DNA of 64,000 nucleotides, from contig NZ_NMUL01000064.1 of assembly GCF_002234595.1 (NCBI RefSeq), positions 45,593 through 109,592 of the forward strand, given 5' to 3'. Position numbers and translations under genes: made by a program. Every line of letters starts with the position of its first letter. The stretch's first letter is position 1. Below are positions 48,284 to 56,980 of this stretch, piece by piece. The notes under the pieces were generated by a model. That model worked only from the letters and a program-made list of their open reading frames with translations, was not told where the DNA came from and made no database searches. Source of the DNA: Amycolatopsis vastitatis. GTDB lineage: Bacteria; Actinomycetota; Actinomycetes; Mycobacteriales; Pseudonocardiaceae.

Positions 48284-48329
48284 CGCCCCAGCATGCTCTC
48301 GGCGGCCGATGGTGGACAGGTACACGCGG

Positions 48330-49202
48330 TTACTGCCAGACGTCGAGGATCGGCGACTTGCTCGCGGCGCCGCCGATGCCCGGCAGGCCGTAGGACGCCT
48401 CGATCGTGCGCAGCACGGTGTAGTGTTTGATCGACTCGCTGTAGCTGCCGACCTTGACGCCGGCGCCGGTGAACGTCGTGAAGATCTGGTTGACCGACGT
48501 GCCGCTGTCCTCGTCGAAGGTGACGATCAGCAGGCTGTTGTGCGTCTTCGCCCACTGGGCGTAGGCGTCGAGGTTCTTCTTCAGCCAGGTGTCGCCGGTG
48601 CCGATCGAGCAGTCGTGCATGTCGTTGCACATATCGGGCGTAACGAACGCAACGGTCGGCAGCTGGGTGAAGTCGCTCGGGAAGCTCGAGTAGCGGAGGT
48701 TGCTCGCGGAGGGGACGTTCGAGAAGTCGGCCCAGCTGTTGTGCTTGCGCCGGTAGGTGCCGCTGGAACAGCCGGTGTAGCCGTCCGACGGCATGGCTTC
48801 GGAGTAGCCCGTGAAGGTCTTGCCCGCGTCGATCAGCTGCCGGCCGAGGTTGGCCTTCGCGCCGAGGTTGGCCGGGCAGGTGTCGTCGGTGACGCCCTGC
48901 GTCGCGCCGGAGAAGAGGGCGACGTAGTTGGGCTGGCTCGGGTGGGTGATCGCGAACGAGTTCGTGAACTTCGCGCTCTGCGAGGCGAGGGAGTTGAAGT
49001 AGGGGGCGCTGGAACTGCCGTTGATCGAGGAGTACTTCTTGTTCTCGAACATCACCAGGACGATGTGGTCGAACGCCGGCACGGTCGAAGCGGTCGGCCG
49101 CACGGCCGCGGACTCGTCCGTTCCGGTGACGACGGCGGTGGTGACCGCACCGGCGGTGACCAGGGCGGCGGCGAAGGCGGCGAAGATCCGCTTGCGGATC
49201 AT
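48330..49202 (-). CDS. Secreted phosphoesterase (acid phosphatase/phospholipase C-like)
   Basis: 290 residues from MIRKRIF, with GGAGG 5 nt upstream and a signal peptide (about 1-30). The alkaline-phosphatase-superfamily phosphoesterase domain has DHIVLVMFENKKYSSI near the N-terminus, NSFAITHPSQPNYVALFSG (nucleophile region), TPDMCNDMHDCSIGTGDTWLKKNL, TFDEDSG and HYTVLRTIEASYGLPG. This matches AcpA-like acid phosphatases rather than large phospholipases C. It probably releases phosphate from organic esters outside the cell. It stands alone with a 234-bp gap to the next divergent gene. Confidence 0.9.
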   Translation of the reverse strand: MIRKRIFAAFAAALVTAGAVTTAVVTGTDESAAVRPTASTVPAFDHIVLVMFENKKYSSINGSSSAPYFNSLASQSAKFTNSFAITHPSQPNYVALFSGATQGVTDDTCPANLGAKANLGRQLIDAGKTFTGYSEAMPSDGYTGCSSGTYRRKHNSWADFSNVPSASNLRYSSFPSDFTQLPTVAFVTPDMCNDMHDCSIGTGDTWLKKNLDAYAQWAKTHNSLLIVTFDEDSGTSVNQIFTTFTGAGVKVGSYSESIKHYTVLRTIEASYGLPGIGGAASKSPILDVWQ

Positions 49203-49436
49203 GGGTCCTCCAGCGTGGGCGGGATGGGGCGCCTCATGGTGCCCGGGGCAGGGGGCCGGTGCGTGCCGTGCCGTGGTCCGGCTCGTGAACACCGGGAAAC
49301 CACCGGCGGACAACGGAAAGAGTGGGTTAATGGCCCCCCGGTGTCAACCTTCTTTGGTAGTGTCCACAATGGCCGGTCAGGAATCTGACAGGTCGTTCCC
49401 AGCTCGTTCAAAGGAACGGCGCCGACACTCGGTGCC

Positions 49437-49691
49437 ATGGAACCCCTCACCCCCGGCGGCGCCGCCCGCCGTGAGCGCGGCCGCCGCAAGGCCGCCCTGG
49501 TCACCGCGACCGCAGCGGTGCTGGGCGCGGCCGCGGTCGGTGCGATCGGCTTCGGCCTCTCGTCGGCATCGGCGGACACCACGCAGAGCACCACCGGTGA
49601 CTCCACCGGCACGCAGGACCAGCTCCAGGCACCGGACAGCGGCTTGAGTTCGGGATCCGGCCAGGCGCACACCGGTTCGGGAGCGTCATGA
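49437..49691 (+). CDS. Small exported peptide preceding apbE
   Basis: 84 residues. A basic N-terminus (RRERGRRK) and one hydrophobic segment (about 20-44) make a signal peptide or anchor; the rest is low-complexity Ser/Thr/Gly/Gln. Its stop overlaps the apbE start (ATGA), so it belongs to the electron-transfer operon. In similar operons this position often holds an FMN-binding protein that ApbE flavinylates. Here there is no FMN-binding domain and no clear S/T-G-A-T acceptor motif; TTGDSTGT is only a weak resemblance. It may be a reduced remnant of that protein or something different. Confidence 0.75.
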   Translation: MEPLTPGGAARRERGRRKAALVTATAAVLGAAAVGAIGFGLSSASADTTQSTTGDSTGTQDQLQAPDSGLSSGSGQAHTGSGAS

Positions 49692-50692
49692 CCGCGGCGA
49701 CGGCGTTCCGCGCGCTCGGCACGACGGCGGAGGTCCTGGTCACCGAGCCGGACCGGCTGGACGCGGCGGCCGAGCTGCTGCACGAGGAACTCGCCGCGAT
49801 CGACGCGGCGTGCAGCCGGTTCCGGCCGGACTCGGAGATCTCCCGGCTGCACGAGAACGCCGGACGGCAGGTGCGGGTGGGGCCGCTGCTCGCGGAGGCA
49901 CTCGGCGTGGCTTTGCGCGCGGCGCGGTTGACCGGCGGGCTGGTCGATCCGACGGTGGGCGCGGCCGTGCGGGCGCTGGGGTACGACCGCGACTTCGCCG
50001 AGGTTGCCGCTGATCGGTCCACGGCGGCTGATCCCGTGACGGGACGGGCATCTCGCGTGATTGGAGAGGCGTCTCGCGTGATTGAAGGGGCATCATGCGT
50101 GATTGGAGGGGCGACACGAGGACTGGGCGGTGCTGTGCCGGTGCCCGGCTGGCACCGGGTTCTCTTCGATCCCGCGCAGCGGCTGGTCGTCCTGCCTCGG
50201 GGCGTTTATCTCGACCTCGGTGCGACGGCGAAAGCTCTCGCCGCGGACCGTGCCGCTCGCCGGATCCACATCGCGACCGGCTGCGGCACGCTCGTCAACC
50301 TCGGGGGCGATCTGCGGGCCGCCGGGCCCGCGCCGTCCGGGGGCTGGCAGGTCGCGCTCGGCGATGACCACACCCGGGCCGTCGCCCTCCCGGACGCCAC
50401 CGTGGCGCTGCGCGGCGGCGGGCTCGCCAGTTCCGGCACCACCCGGCGGCGCTGGCGCCACGCCGGCCGGACGGTGCACCACATCGTCGACCCGCGCACC
50501 GGGGACATCCCGGAACCGCGCTGGCGCACGGTCACCGTCGTCGCGGAGTCCACTGTGGACGCCAACGCCGCGAGCACCGCGGCGATCGTCCTCGGGGCGG
50601 CAGCACCAGCTTGGCTCGAGCGACGGCAGCTGCCCGCCCGGCTCGTCGGCGTCCGCGGCGACGTCGTCACCACGCCCGGGTGGCCGTCATGA
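49688..50692 (+). CDS. apbE: FAD:protein FMN transferase (ApbE) with a repeat-derived insert
   Basis: 334 residues. ApbE transfers FMN from FAD to a Thr/Ser of target proteins outside the membrane. Seen: MGT-like RALGTTAEVLV at the start, IDAACSRFRPDSEISRLH, GGLVDPTVGAAVRALGYD, LDLGATAKALAADRA, NLGGDLRAAG, HHIVDPRTGDIP and the final DANAASTAAIVLG. Residues 121-148 are four 7-residue units coded by a 21-bp repeat, placed in a loop before VPGWHRVLFDP. The reading frame is kept. No signal peptide is evident, which is unusual for an enzyme that usually works outside the membrane. Confidence 0.9.
   Translation: MTAATAFRALGTTAEVLVTEPDRLDAAAELLHEELAAIDAACSRFRPDSEISRLHENAGRQVRVGPLLAEALGVALRAARLTGGLVDPTVGAAVRALGYDRDFAEVAADRSTAADPVTGRASRVIGEASRVIEGASCVIGGATRGLGGAVPVPGWHRVLFDPAQRLVVLPRGVYLDLGATAKALAADRAARRIHIATGCGTLVNLGGDLRAAGPAPSGGWQVALGDDHTRAVALPDATVALRGGGLASSGTTRRRWRHAGRTVHHIVDPRTGDIPEPRWRTVTVVAESTVDANAASTAAIVLGAAAPAWLERRQLPARLVGVRGDVVTTPGWPS
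50048..50131 (+). repeat. Four in-frame 21-bp direct repeats inside apbE
   Basis: Units at 50048, 50069, 50090 and 50111, core CTCGCGTGATTGGAG, the last one degenerate. They encode ASRVIGE, ASRVIEG, ASCVIGG and ATRGLGG. The same 21-bp unit builds the inverted array at 3565-3687, so this is a mobile or spreading repeat that has been domesticated or tolerated in a gene. Confidence 0.88.
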
Positions 50693-51243
50693 GCTCCGCC
50701 GTCTGGTACTTCAGCCGCGCGACCGGGCTCGTTTCGCTGGTGCTCTTCACCGGCGTCGTCGTCCTCGGCGCACTCGGTGCCGGCCGGTTCGCGACGCGCG
50801 AGTGGCCGCGGTTCGCCGTTGCCGCCGTGCACCGGAACCTCGCGCTGACCAGTCTCGCCTTCCTCGCCGCGCACATCGCGTCGGCGGTTCTCGACGGTTA
50901 CGTCTCGCTGAGCTGGCTCGACGTCGTCCTCCCGTTCGGCTCGGCCTACCGGCCGCTGTGGGTCGGCCTCGGCGCCGTCGCGCTCGACCTGCTGCTCGCG
51001 ATCGTCGTCACCAGTCTCGTGCGCACCCGCATCCCGCCGCGGGTGTGGCGCGCTGTGCACTGGCTGGCCTACCTGTGCTGGCCGGTCGCGCTGGTGCACG
51101 GCTTCGGCATGGCCGAAAACGACGCCGCCCACGGCTGGATCGTCGCCCTCGACGTGCTGTGCGTGCTGGCCGCGCTCGGCGCCGTCGCCTACCGAGCCGG
51201 CGCGAAGCACGCCGGCCCCGAGCTCCTGGGAGGCACCCGATGA
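50689..51243 (+). CDS. Ferric-reductase-like heme membrane protein
   Basis: 184 residues, ATG in an ATGA overlap with apbE. Five to six membrane helices. His residues in AVHRNLALTSLAFLAAHIAS and AVHWLAYLCWPVALVHGFGM are placed as in the two-heme ferric reductase/NOX-like domain, so it probably carries b-type hemes and moves electrons across the membrane. Together with the NuoF-like protein and ferredoxin it could pass NADH electrons outward to a flavinylated acceptor. Confidence 0.85.
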   Translation: MSSAVWYFSRATGLVSLVLFTGVVVLGALGAGRFATREWPRFAVAAVHRNLALTSLAFLAAHIASAVLDGYVSLSWLDVVLPFGSAYRPLWVGLGAVALDLLLAIVVTSLVRTRIPPRVWRAVHWLAYLCWPVALVHGFGMAENDAAHGWIVALDVLCVLAALGAVAYRAGAKHAGPELLGGTR

Positions 51244-52370
51244 GCATCCTGCCCCCGCACCGGCTCGACCTGGCCGGGCACCGGCGCCACAACGGCGTCG
51301 TGCCGTGGGTCGGCTACCACGGCGACGACGGCCGCGACCGGCTGATCGAAGCCGTCGGCTCGGCCGGGCTGTGCGGCCGCGGCGGCGGGGGCTTCCCGAC
51401 CGCCGTCAAGCTGCGCGCGGCCCGGGCGAAGCGCTCGGTCGTCGTCGCGAACGGGTGTGAAGGCGATCCGCTGAGCCAAAAGGACGCGGTGCTGCTCACG
51501 CTGTCGCCGCACCTCGTGCTGGACGGCCTGCAACTCGCCGCGCACGCCATCGGCGCGGTCGAGGCGGTGCTGTGCGTGCACGCCGGAAGCCCGGTGCTGC
51601 CGAGCGTCCTCGCGGCCCTCGCCGAGCGCGACGACCGCGTCGCGGTGCGCGTCGCGGAGATCCCGCGCCGGTACATCGCCAGCGAAGAGACCGCGCTCGT
51701 CCGCTATCTGACGTCGGGCGACGCGCGGCCGCTCGGCAAGGTGCCGCGGCCCGCCGAACGCGGGGTGCGCGGACGGCCGACGCTGGTCTCGAACGTCGAG
51801 ACGCTGGCGCAGCTCGCGTCGGCGATCCTCCTCGGCCCGCACCACTACCGCGCGGCACAGACCGACCTGGTCACGGTCACCGGCGCGGTCCGGCGGCCCG
51901 GCGTCGTCGAGGTGCCCGCGGGATCGTCGCTGGCGGCGGTGCTGGCCGCGGCGGGTGGGGAAGCGGAACCGGTGCAGGCGGTGCTCGCCGGCGGCTCCGG
52001 CGGGACGTGGACGTCGGATCTCGGCGGCGGCCTGTCGGGAATCCCGGCGGTTCACGCGCTTCCGGCCCGCGCTTGCGGACTGGAGTACACCGCGAAAGTA
52101 CTGGCCTACCTGGCGGCGGAATCGGCCCGGCAGTGCGGGCCGTGCACGTTCGGCCTGCCGTCGATCGCGGCGGACTTCGCCGAACTGGTCCGGGGCGGCC
52201 CGTCGGCGGTCCGGCTGGCCCGCCGCCTCCCGCTGCTCACCGGCCGCGGCGCGTGCGCCCACCCGGACGGCGCGGCCCGCCTCGCGGCGAGCGCGCTGGC
52301 CGTCTTCGCCGCCGACGTCCGGACCCACCAGGCCGGCGGCCGGTGCCGGGTCCCGGCGGGTGTGGCATGA
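51240..52370 (+). CDS. NuoF-like NADH-binding flavo-iron-sulfur protein
   Basis: 376 residues, ATG in a TGATG-type overlap. Related to the 51-kDa subunit of complex I: GLCGRGGGGFPTAVKLRAA (FMN/NADH site near 43), NGCEGDPLSQKDAVLL, the SLBB-like segment VTVTGAVRRPGVVEVPAGSS and the 4Fe-4S ligands in SARQCGPCTFGLPS plus GRGACAHPDG. One of the usual four cluster Cys is not obvious in the same block, so cluster type is uncertain. It is shorter than true NuoF, consistent with a stand-alone dehydrogenase module. It oxidises NADH and passes electrons to the ferredoxin and the heme membrane protein. Confidence 0.85.
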   Translation: MSILPPHRLDLAGHRRHNGVVPWVGYHGDDGRDRLIEAVGSAGLCGRGGGGFPTAVKLRAARAKRSVVVANGCEGDPLSQKDAVLLTLSPHLVLDGLQLAAHAIGAVEAVLCVHAGSPVLPSVLAALAERDDRVAVRVAEIPRRYIASEETALVRYLTSGDARPLGKVPRPAERGVRGRPTLVSNVETLAQLASAILLGPHHYRAAQTDLVTVTGAVRRPGVVEVPAGSSLAAVLAAAGGEAEPVQAVLAGGSGGTWTSDLGGGLSGIPAVHALPARACGLEYTAKVLAYLAAESARQCGPCTFGLPSIAADFAELVRGGPSAVRLARRLPLLTGRGACAHPDGAARLAASALAVFAADVRTHQAGGRCRVPAGVA

Positions 52371-52561
52371 AGATCGCGGTGGACCCGATCGGCTGCCGGG
52401 CGCACGGCTTGTGCGCGGACCTGCTGCCGGAGCTGGTAAGACTCGACGAGTGGGGCTATCCGGTGGTGGCCCCCGGTTCCGTGCCGCCGGAACTGGCGGC
52501 GGAGGCCCGCCGCGCGGCCGCGGCGTGCCCGGCGCTGGCGTTGCGGCTGCGGGCCCGGTAA
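52367..52561 (+). CDS. Small ferredoxin, probable 3Fe-4S type
   Basis: 64 residues, start overlapping the NuoF-like stop (ATGA). It has only three Cys in the arrangement Cys10-x5-Cys16 ... Cys54-Pro (DPIGCRAHGLC and AAACPALAL), the pattern of the [3Fe-4S] ferredoxins that often serve cytochromes P450. As last gene of the operon it likely shuttles electrons from the NuoF-like protein. No P450 gene is in the window. Confidence 0.88.
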   Translation: MKIAVDPIGCRAHGLCADLLPELVRLDEWGYPVVAPGSVPPELAAEARRAAAACPALALRLRAR

Positions 52562-52603
52562 TCCCGTGGTGCGGCGGTGAATGAGCCGTTAACCTCCGCC
52601 ACC

Positions 52604-53356
52604 ATGGACGGCAAGCTCATCGACCGGATCCGCGGCGCGAAGCGGATCGCCGCGCTGACCGGCGCGGGCATCTCCACCGCCTCCGGGATTCCCGACTACC
52701 GCGGCCCCGAAGGCGTCTGGACTCGCACGCCGAGCGCCGTGAACGCCTTCACGCTCAAGAACTTCACCGCCGACGCCGCGGTGCGCCGGGAGTTCTGGCG
52801 CACCTACGCGGGACACAGCGCATGGCGGGCGGAGCCGAACGCGGCGCACCGCGCGCTGGCCGAACTGGACGGCGCGGGCGTTGCCGTCCGCGTGCTCACC
52901 CAGAACGTCGACGGCCTGCACCAGCGGGCCGGCCTCGCCGCGCGCAAGGTCCTCGAGCTGCACGGCACCATGCACACCACGCGGTGCACCCGGTGCCCGG
53001 CCCGGTTCCCGACCCCCGAAGTGCTGGCGCGGGTCGAAGCCGGCGACGACGACCCGGCCTGCCCCCGCTGCGGCGGGATCCTGAAGCTCGACGTCGTCCT
53101 GTTTGGACAGATGCTGGACGGCGAGGTCATCGGGCACGCGCGGAACATCGCGGCGGCCAGCGGGCTGTTCCTGGCCATCGGCAGCTCGCTGCAGGTGGAG
53201 CCGGCGGCGTCGCTGTGCACGGTGGCCGTGCAGGCCCGAGCGACGCTGGTGATCGTCAACCGCGACCCGACGCCGTACGACGAGGACGCCGATTTCGTGC
53301 TGCGGGACGACATCGAAGCCGTCGTCCCGGAACTCTGCGCGGCCGTGACGCGATGA
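52604..53356 (+). CDS. Sirtuin-family NAD-dependent protein deacylase
   Basis: 250 residues from MDGKLID; a GTG nine codons earlier (52577) is an alternative. Sirtuin motifs are complete: ALTGAGISTASGIPDYRGPEGVW, TQNVDGLHQRAGL, catalytic His in LELHGTMH, zinc ligands CTRC and CPRC, and AIGSSLQVEPAASL. It removes acyl groups from Lys using NAD+. Ala-Gly-His-Ser at GHSAW replaces the Tyr/Arg pair seen in desuccinylases, so deacetylation is more likely. Transcribed independently of the electron-transfer operon, perhaps by readthrough. An 83-bp element follows. Confidence 0.93.
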   Translation: MDGKLIDRIRGAKRIAALTGAGISTASGIPDYRGPEGVWTRTPSAVNAFTLKNFTADAAVRREFWRTYAGHSAWRAEPNAAHRALAELDGAGVAVRVLTQNVDGLHQRAGLAARKVLELHGTMHTTRCTRCPARFPTPEVLARVEAGDDDPACPRCGGILKLDVVLFGQMLDGEVIGHARNIAAASGLFLAIGSSLQVEPAASLCTVAVQARATLVIVNRDPTPYDEDADFVLRDDIEAVVPELCAAVTR

Positions 53357-53411
53357 TCCGCGAAGCCCGCCACGACTGGCCGCGCCGGCTTCGCATCTCC
53401 GGCCGGTGAAT

Positions 53412-53494
53412 CGCCCCAATGTGGCGTTGGTTGCGTCCAACGCACCGAACGCCACATTGGGTGCGCTGGACGCACCGAACGCCACATTGGGGCG
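53412..53494. repeat. 83-bp palindromic element, copy 3
   Basis: Same length and architecture as the copies at 31510 and 44320, with a few base differences in the loops (GGCGTTGGTTGCGTCC, GCGCTGGACGCACC). The right flank CTTGAG continues the symmetry. It lies between the sirtuin gene and the convergent glycosyltransferase. Confidence 0.9.
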
Positions 53495-53520
53495 CTTGAG
53501 CGTCCCGGCAACGTGACACC

Positions 53521-54727
53521 TCAGGCGGACGTCAGTGGCGCCGTGGCCAGCAGGTGGCGGGCGGCGACGCTCGCCCCGTCCGGGCGGACCCGGCCCGCGA
53601 ACCGCCGCGCCCGCGTCGCCACCTCCGGCCGCAACGCGACCTCCAGCGCTGCCGTCAGTGCTTCGGCCGTCGGCACTCCCGGATCGGTCGCCGCGCCGAC
53701 GCCCAGCTCGCGGACCCGGCCCGCGAAGTAGTGCTGGTCGTACATCTGCGGGACCACCACCTGCGGTGCGCCGGCGCCGGCTGCCGTTGTCGTCGTGCCC
53801 GCGCCGCCGTGGTGGACGACCGCCGCGACGTGTTTGAACAGCCGCTGCTGGTTGACTTCGCCGATGCCGAAGCAGTCCGGGTGCCCGTGCGCGGCCAAGT
53901 CCGCCCACCCGCGCGCGATGATCGCGCGCCGTCCGTGTGCCCCGCGCCGACGCGAGCATCACTTCGGCGACCTCGGGCGGGGTGTGCATGCTGCCGAACC
54001 CGAAGTACAGCGGCGGCTCGCCCGCGTCGAGGAACTCCACCAGATCGGGTGGCAGTGGCCGCTCGTCCGGCCAGATCCAGGCACCCGTCCGGATCACGTC
54101 CGGGTCATCCTGGTCGGGCCACGGGGCCAGCGCCGCGTCGGCGGCGAGCCAGGGACGGCCGGTGAAGACGTGGCTCTGGAGATCGTCCACCGGGGCCAGG
54201 CCGTTCGCCGCGCGGCACGCGTTGACCCGGCCGCCGAACAGCAGGTTCCAGCGGTGCCCGTCCTCCGCCCACAGCACCCGGTTGTCCGTCTTCCCCGGCG
54301 ACCGCCACGGCATCGGCGGCGGCGCGTGGAGCGGCGACGGGAGCGTGATGGGGCAGAAGCTCGCGTAGACGTAACCGATGCCTGCCCGCTCGGCGACCGA
54401 ACGGGCCGCGAACTGCAGCGCCCCGGCCGCCACCAGGACGTCGCAGCCCTCGGCCGCCACTGTGACCGTCTCGAACTGGCTCGAGACGGTGTCTTCGGCG
54501 GCCTTGCTCAGTTCTTCGGCGCTGGGACGGCCCTGGACCGCCGAGCCGAACCGGCGCACCTCGGGACCGATGGGCACGACGTCGAACCCGAGGTCGTCGA
54601 GCCATTCGCGGAAGTCCGGCGGTACGCACAGGCGGACGTCCTGGCCCAGCGCCCGCAGTTCCGACGCCAGCGCCACCACCGGCTGCACCTCGCCCCGCGA
54701 GCCGATCGTGGACAGCAGCACACGCAT
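53521..54727 (-). pseudogene. Glycosyltransferase family 1 (GtfE-like), disrupted by a one-base frameshift
   Basis: The gene starts MRVLLSTIGSRGEVQPVVALA and reads normally to SMHTPPEVAEVMLASAR, then the frame breaks. The rest (AAVVHHGGAGTTTTAAGAG, VVVPQMYDQHYFAGRV) continues in another frame. The break is at a C4 run at 53940-53943 (G4 on the coding strand). Removing one base gives ASARAHGRRAIIARGWADLA, exactly the expected family sequence, and a 401-residue protein. The family adds activated sugars to secondary metabolites such as glycopeptides. Either the gene is recently inactivated or the run is a sequencing error; no programmed slippage signal is seen. Confidence 0.85.
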
Positions 54728-54861
54728 CAAGGAATCCCCTCGCCCGGAAAATGGTGAGCCCGCATTGTGGACCCGCACCGGGGTCTTGCCACAAGTCCCG
54801 GGGTCGGCTATACGTTTAAGTGGGGAGAGGGAAACCTCAGAGGGTCGACACTGTCCGCTGC

Positions 54862-55173
54862 TCAGCTCGCGACGCGCTCGGCGGCCTCGGGAACCGCGTC
54901 CCGCCCGGTCAGTTCTTCGGCGAAGATGGTGTCGATCTTCCCCGTCGCGGTCCGCAGTTTCGCGACGCTCGCGGCGAACAGCAGAAGCGCGGCAGCGGGC
55001 ACCGCGAGCAGCACGGGCGGCCATCCGGCGCCGACGACCGCCACGGCCGCGATCACTGCGGAAAGCAGGAAGACTGCCCGGCGGCCGGCGACCCGCGGCC
55101 ACGCGGGACGGGGCTTGGCGTGCCTGCCGCGCGAGGTGCCGATCGGCCGCGCGAGGGCAGCGTGGACACTCAT
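54862..55173 (-). CDS. Small two-helix membrane protein
   Basis: 103 residues; ATG with GGAGGT 5 nt upstream. A basic N-terminus (GRHAKPRPAWPRVAGRR) precedes two closely spaced hydrophobic helices (about 34-50 and 52-70), then a soluble tail KLRTATGKIDTIFAEELTGRD. No family is recognised. The basic patch and short tails suggest both ends are cytoplasmic. It stands alone between the glycosyltransferase and kinase genes. Confidence 0.75.
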   Translation of the reverse strand: MSVHAALARPIGTSRGRHAKPRPAWPRVAGRRAVFLLSAVIAAVAVVGAGWPPVLLAVPAAALLLFAASVAKLRTATGKIDTIFAEELTGRDAVPEAAERVAS

Positions 55174-55417
55174 CCAGACCTCCGGAATGTCATCGGACCG
55201 CCCGGGAGGGGATTCCCGGCGGCGGTGCCGGCGCGAAGAGGCGCGGACGGCACGTGGAGTGTGTCGGGCCGAGCCGGGTCCCGGTTACCTCTCGTTATTG
55301 CTTCGAGTCCGAATTCACGAAATCGAATGAATGTGCGGTCGCGGCTATTTCGGAGACATTTTCCGCACCAGGGCCGTTGGACCCGGATCCGTCCGCCGGA
55401 GGTCCCGACCCGCCGGC

Positions 55418-56932
55418 TCAGGAGTCGTGGCCCTTGCCTTTGCCCTTGCCGGGCGGCTCGGTCTTCTCGGGCTTGCCCGTCTTCGACGTCTGTTCCGCCG
55501 ACGACGACGGGGTTTCGTGGGTCACCGCGGCGGGTTCCGGCGAAGCCGAAGTGCTCCCGGGCGGCGGCGGCACGATGTTCCCCGTTCCGGTCCGCGGCGC
55601 CGGGTTGCCGGATCCGGCAGGCGATGTGGACGACGGAGGCGTGACCGTCGCCGCCGGGGAGTTGGCCGCCGGGGGCTGCTGGGCCGGGGTCCCGGTCCCG
55701 TTTTCCTGCTCGACCAGCAGCATCGCGGAAACCACGGCGACCGCGGCGGCGGTCAGCCCGGCCGCGGCGGCGAGCCGGCGACGTGCCGGGTTGCCGGCCG
55801 CGGGCGCACCGGCCGCCGGGCCGGGGACCGCGAACGTTTTCGTCGCCGGATCGTGGTCGTGCGCCCGGTCCGCGGCGAGCCCGCCGCGGGGCACCGGGCT
55901 GGGGTTCGCGGGTGCGCCGGCTGCCGGGTCGCGGGGGAGCTCGATGCCGGCAGCGGCCTGGCGACGCCACACCGGGCGACGCTCGGACGCGTCCGGCGGC
56001 GCCTGGAGCAGGCCCACCACCTCCGCGGCGGTGGGCCGGTCGGCGGGAACCCGTTGCGTCATCCGGCGCAGCGCGTGCGCCAGCGACGGGGGCAGGTCGT
56101 CCGGGATCCGGGGCGGCCGGGTCAGCCGCGCCATCGCCGCCTCGACCATCGTGCCCGGGTACTCCCGTTCGCCGGTCAGGCACTCCAGCAGGATCAGGCC
56201 GAGGGCGTAGACGTCCGCGGGCGGCCCCGCCGGCTCGCCGGAAACCTGCTCCGGCGCCAGGTAGGCGGCGGTACCGGGGATCAGGCCCGTGCCGGTGATG
56301 TGGGTGGCGTCGAGGGCGTGCGCGATGCCGAAGTCACCGATCAGGGGACCGTCGGCGGACAGGAACACGTTGGCGGGCTTCAGGTCCCGGTGCACCACCC
56401 GCCGCTCGTGCACGTGGGCCAGCGCCTCGGCGAGCCCCTCGGCCAGCGCCGCCACCTCGGCCACCGGCATCGGCCCGCCGAGCAGCCGCTCCGCCACGTT
56501 CTCGCCCTCGACGAGCTGCATGACCAGGTAGGTCCGCCCGCTCTCGGTGCCGCTGTCGAGCAGCGCCACCACGCCGGGATGGCTGATGCTGCCCTGGATG
56601 GTCATCTCGCGCAGCCGGCGGCGCTGGTCGAGGGCCACCGCGTCCCGGTCGTAGATCTTGACGGCGACTTCGCGGGCGAGCCGCACGTCGAAAGCCCGGT
56701 AGACGCGGGCCGTGGCGCCGCTGCCGATCAGGTTCCCGACCTCGTACCGCCCGGCCAGCAACCCGGGCGGCCGCTCGTCGTCGAGGGCCCGGCGCGGCGT
56801 GATCGTGAATTCGCCCAAGGCGTAGCGCCCGCAGGTGACGTCGTCCGTCGGCGGGCGCCCCGTTCTACCGGCTTCGTCGGCCACGGGCGCCAAGTACCCC
56901 GGCCCCGTGAACGGCAAACGTCGGAAGATCAC
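55418..56932 (-). CDS. Membrane Ser/Thr protein kinase (Pkn type)
   Basis: 504 residues from GTG at 56932; a later GTG (about residue 18) is possible. The kinase domain (about 63-310) has IGSGATARVYRA, the ATP Lys92 (VAVKIY), HRDLKPAN (181-188), DFG (200-202) and the activation segment GTAAYLAPEQ. A cytoplasmic linker, one membrane helix (about 387-410) and an extracytoplasmic Pro/Thr/Ser-rich tail ending in a KGKGKG run follow. No PASTA domain is present, so the sensor region is a disordered wall-spanning tail. It likely phosphorylates cytoplasmic targets in response to envelope signals. Confidence 0.93.
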   Translation of the reverse strand: MIFRRLPFTGPGYLAPVADEAGRTGRPPTDDVTCGRYALGEFTITPRRALDDERPPGLLAGRYEVGNLIGSGATARVYRAFDVRLAREVAVKIYDRDAVALDQRRRLREMTIQGSISHPGVVALLDSGTESGRTYLVMQLVEGENVAERLLGGPMPVAEVAALAEGLAEALAHVHERRVVHRDLKPANVFLSADGPLIGDFGIAHALDATHITGTGLIPGTAAYLAPEQVSGEPAGPPADVYALGLILLECLTGEREYPGTMVEAAMARLTRPPRIPDDLPPSLAHALRRMTQRVPADRPTAAEVVGLLQAPPDASERRPVWRRQAAAGIELPRDPAAGAPANPSPVPRGGLAADRAHDHDPATKTFAVPGPAAGAPAAGNPARRRLAAAAGLTAAAVAVVSAMLLVEQENGTGTPAQQPPAANSPAATVTPPSSTSPAGSGNPAPRTGTGNIVPPPPGSTSASPEPAAVTHETPSSSAEQTSKTGKPEKTEPPGKGKGKGHDS

Positions 56933-56980
56933 GAAAAGAGTATCGTCCGGACACCCGCCGATGTGACATCCAGGGCACGA

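Noticed and set aside
53521..54727. Programmed frameshift in the glycosyltransferase
   Set aside because: There is no slippery heptamer or downstream stem suited to slippage, and the family is normally made without frameshifting.
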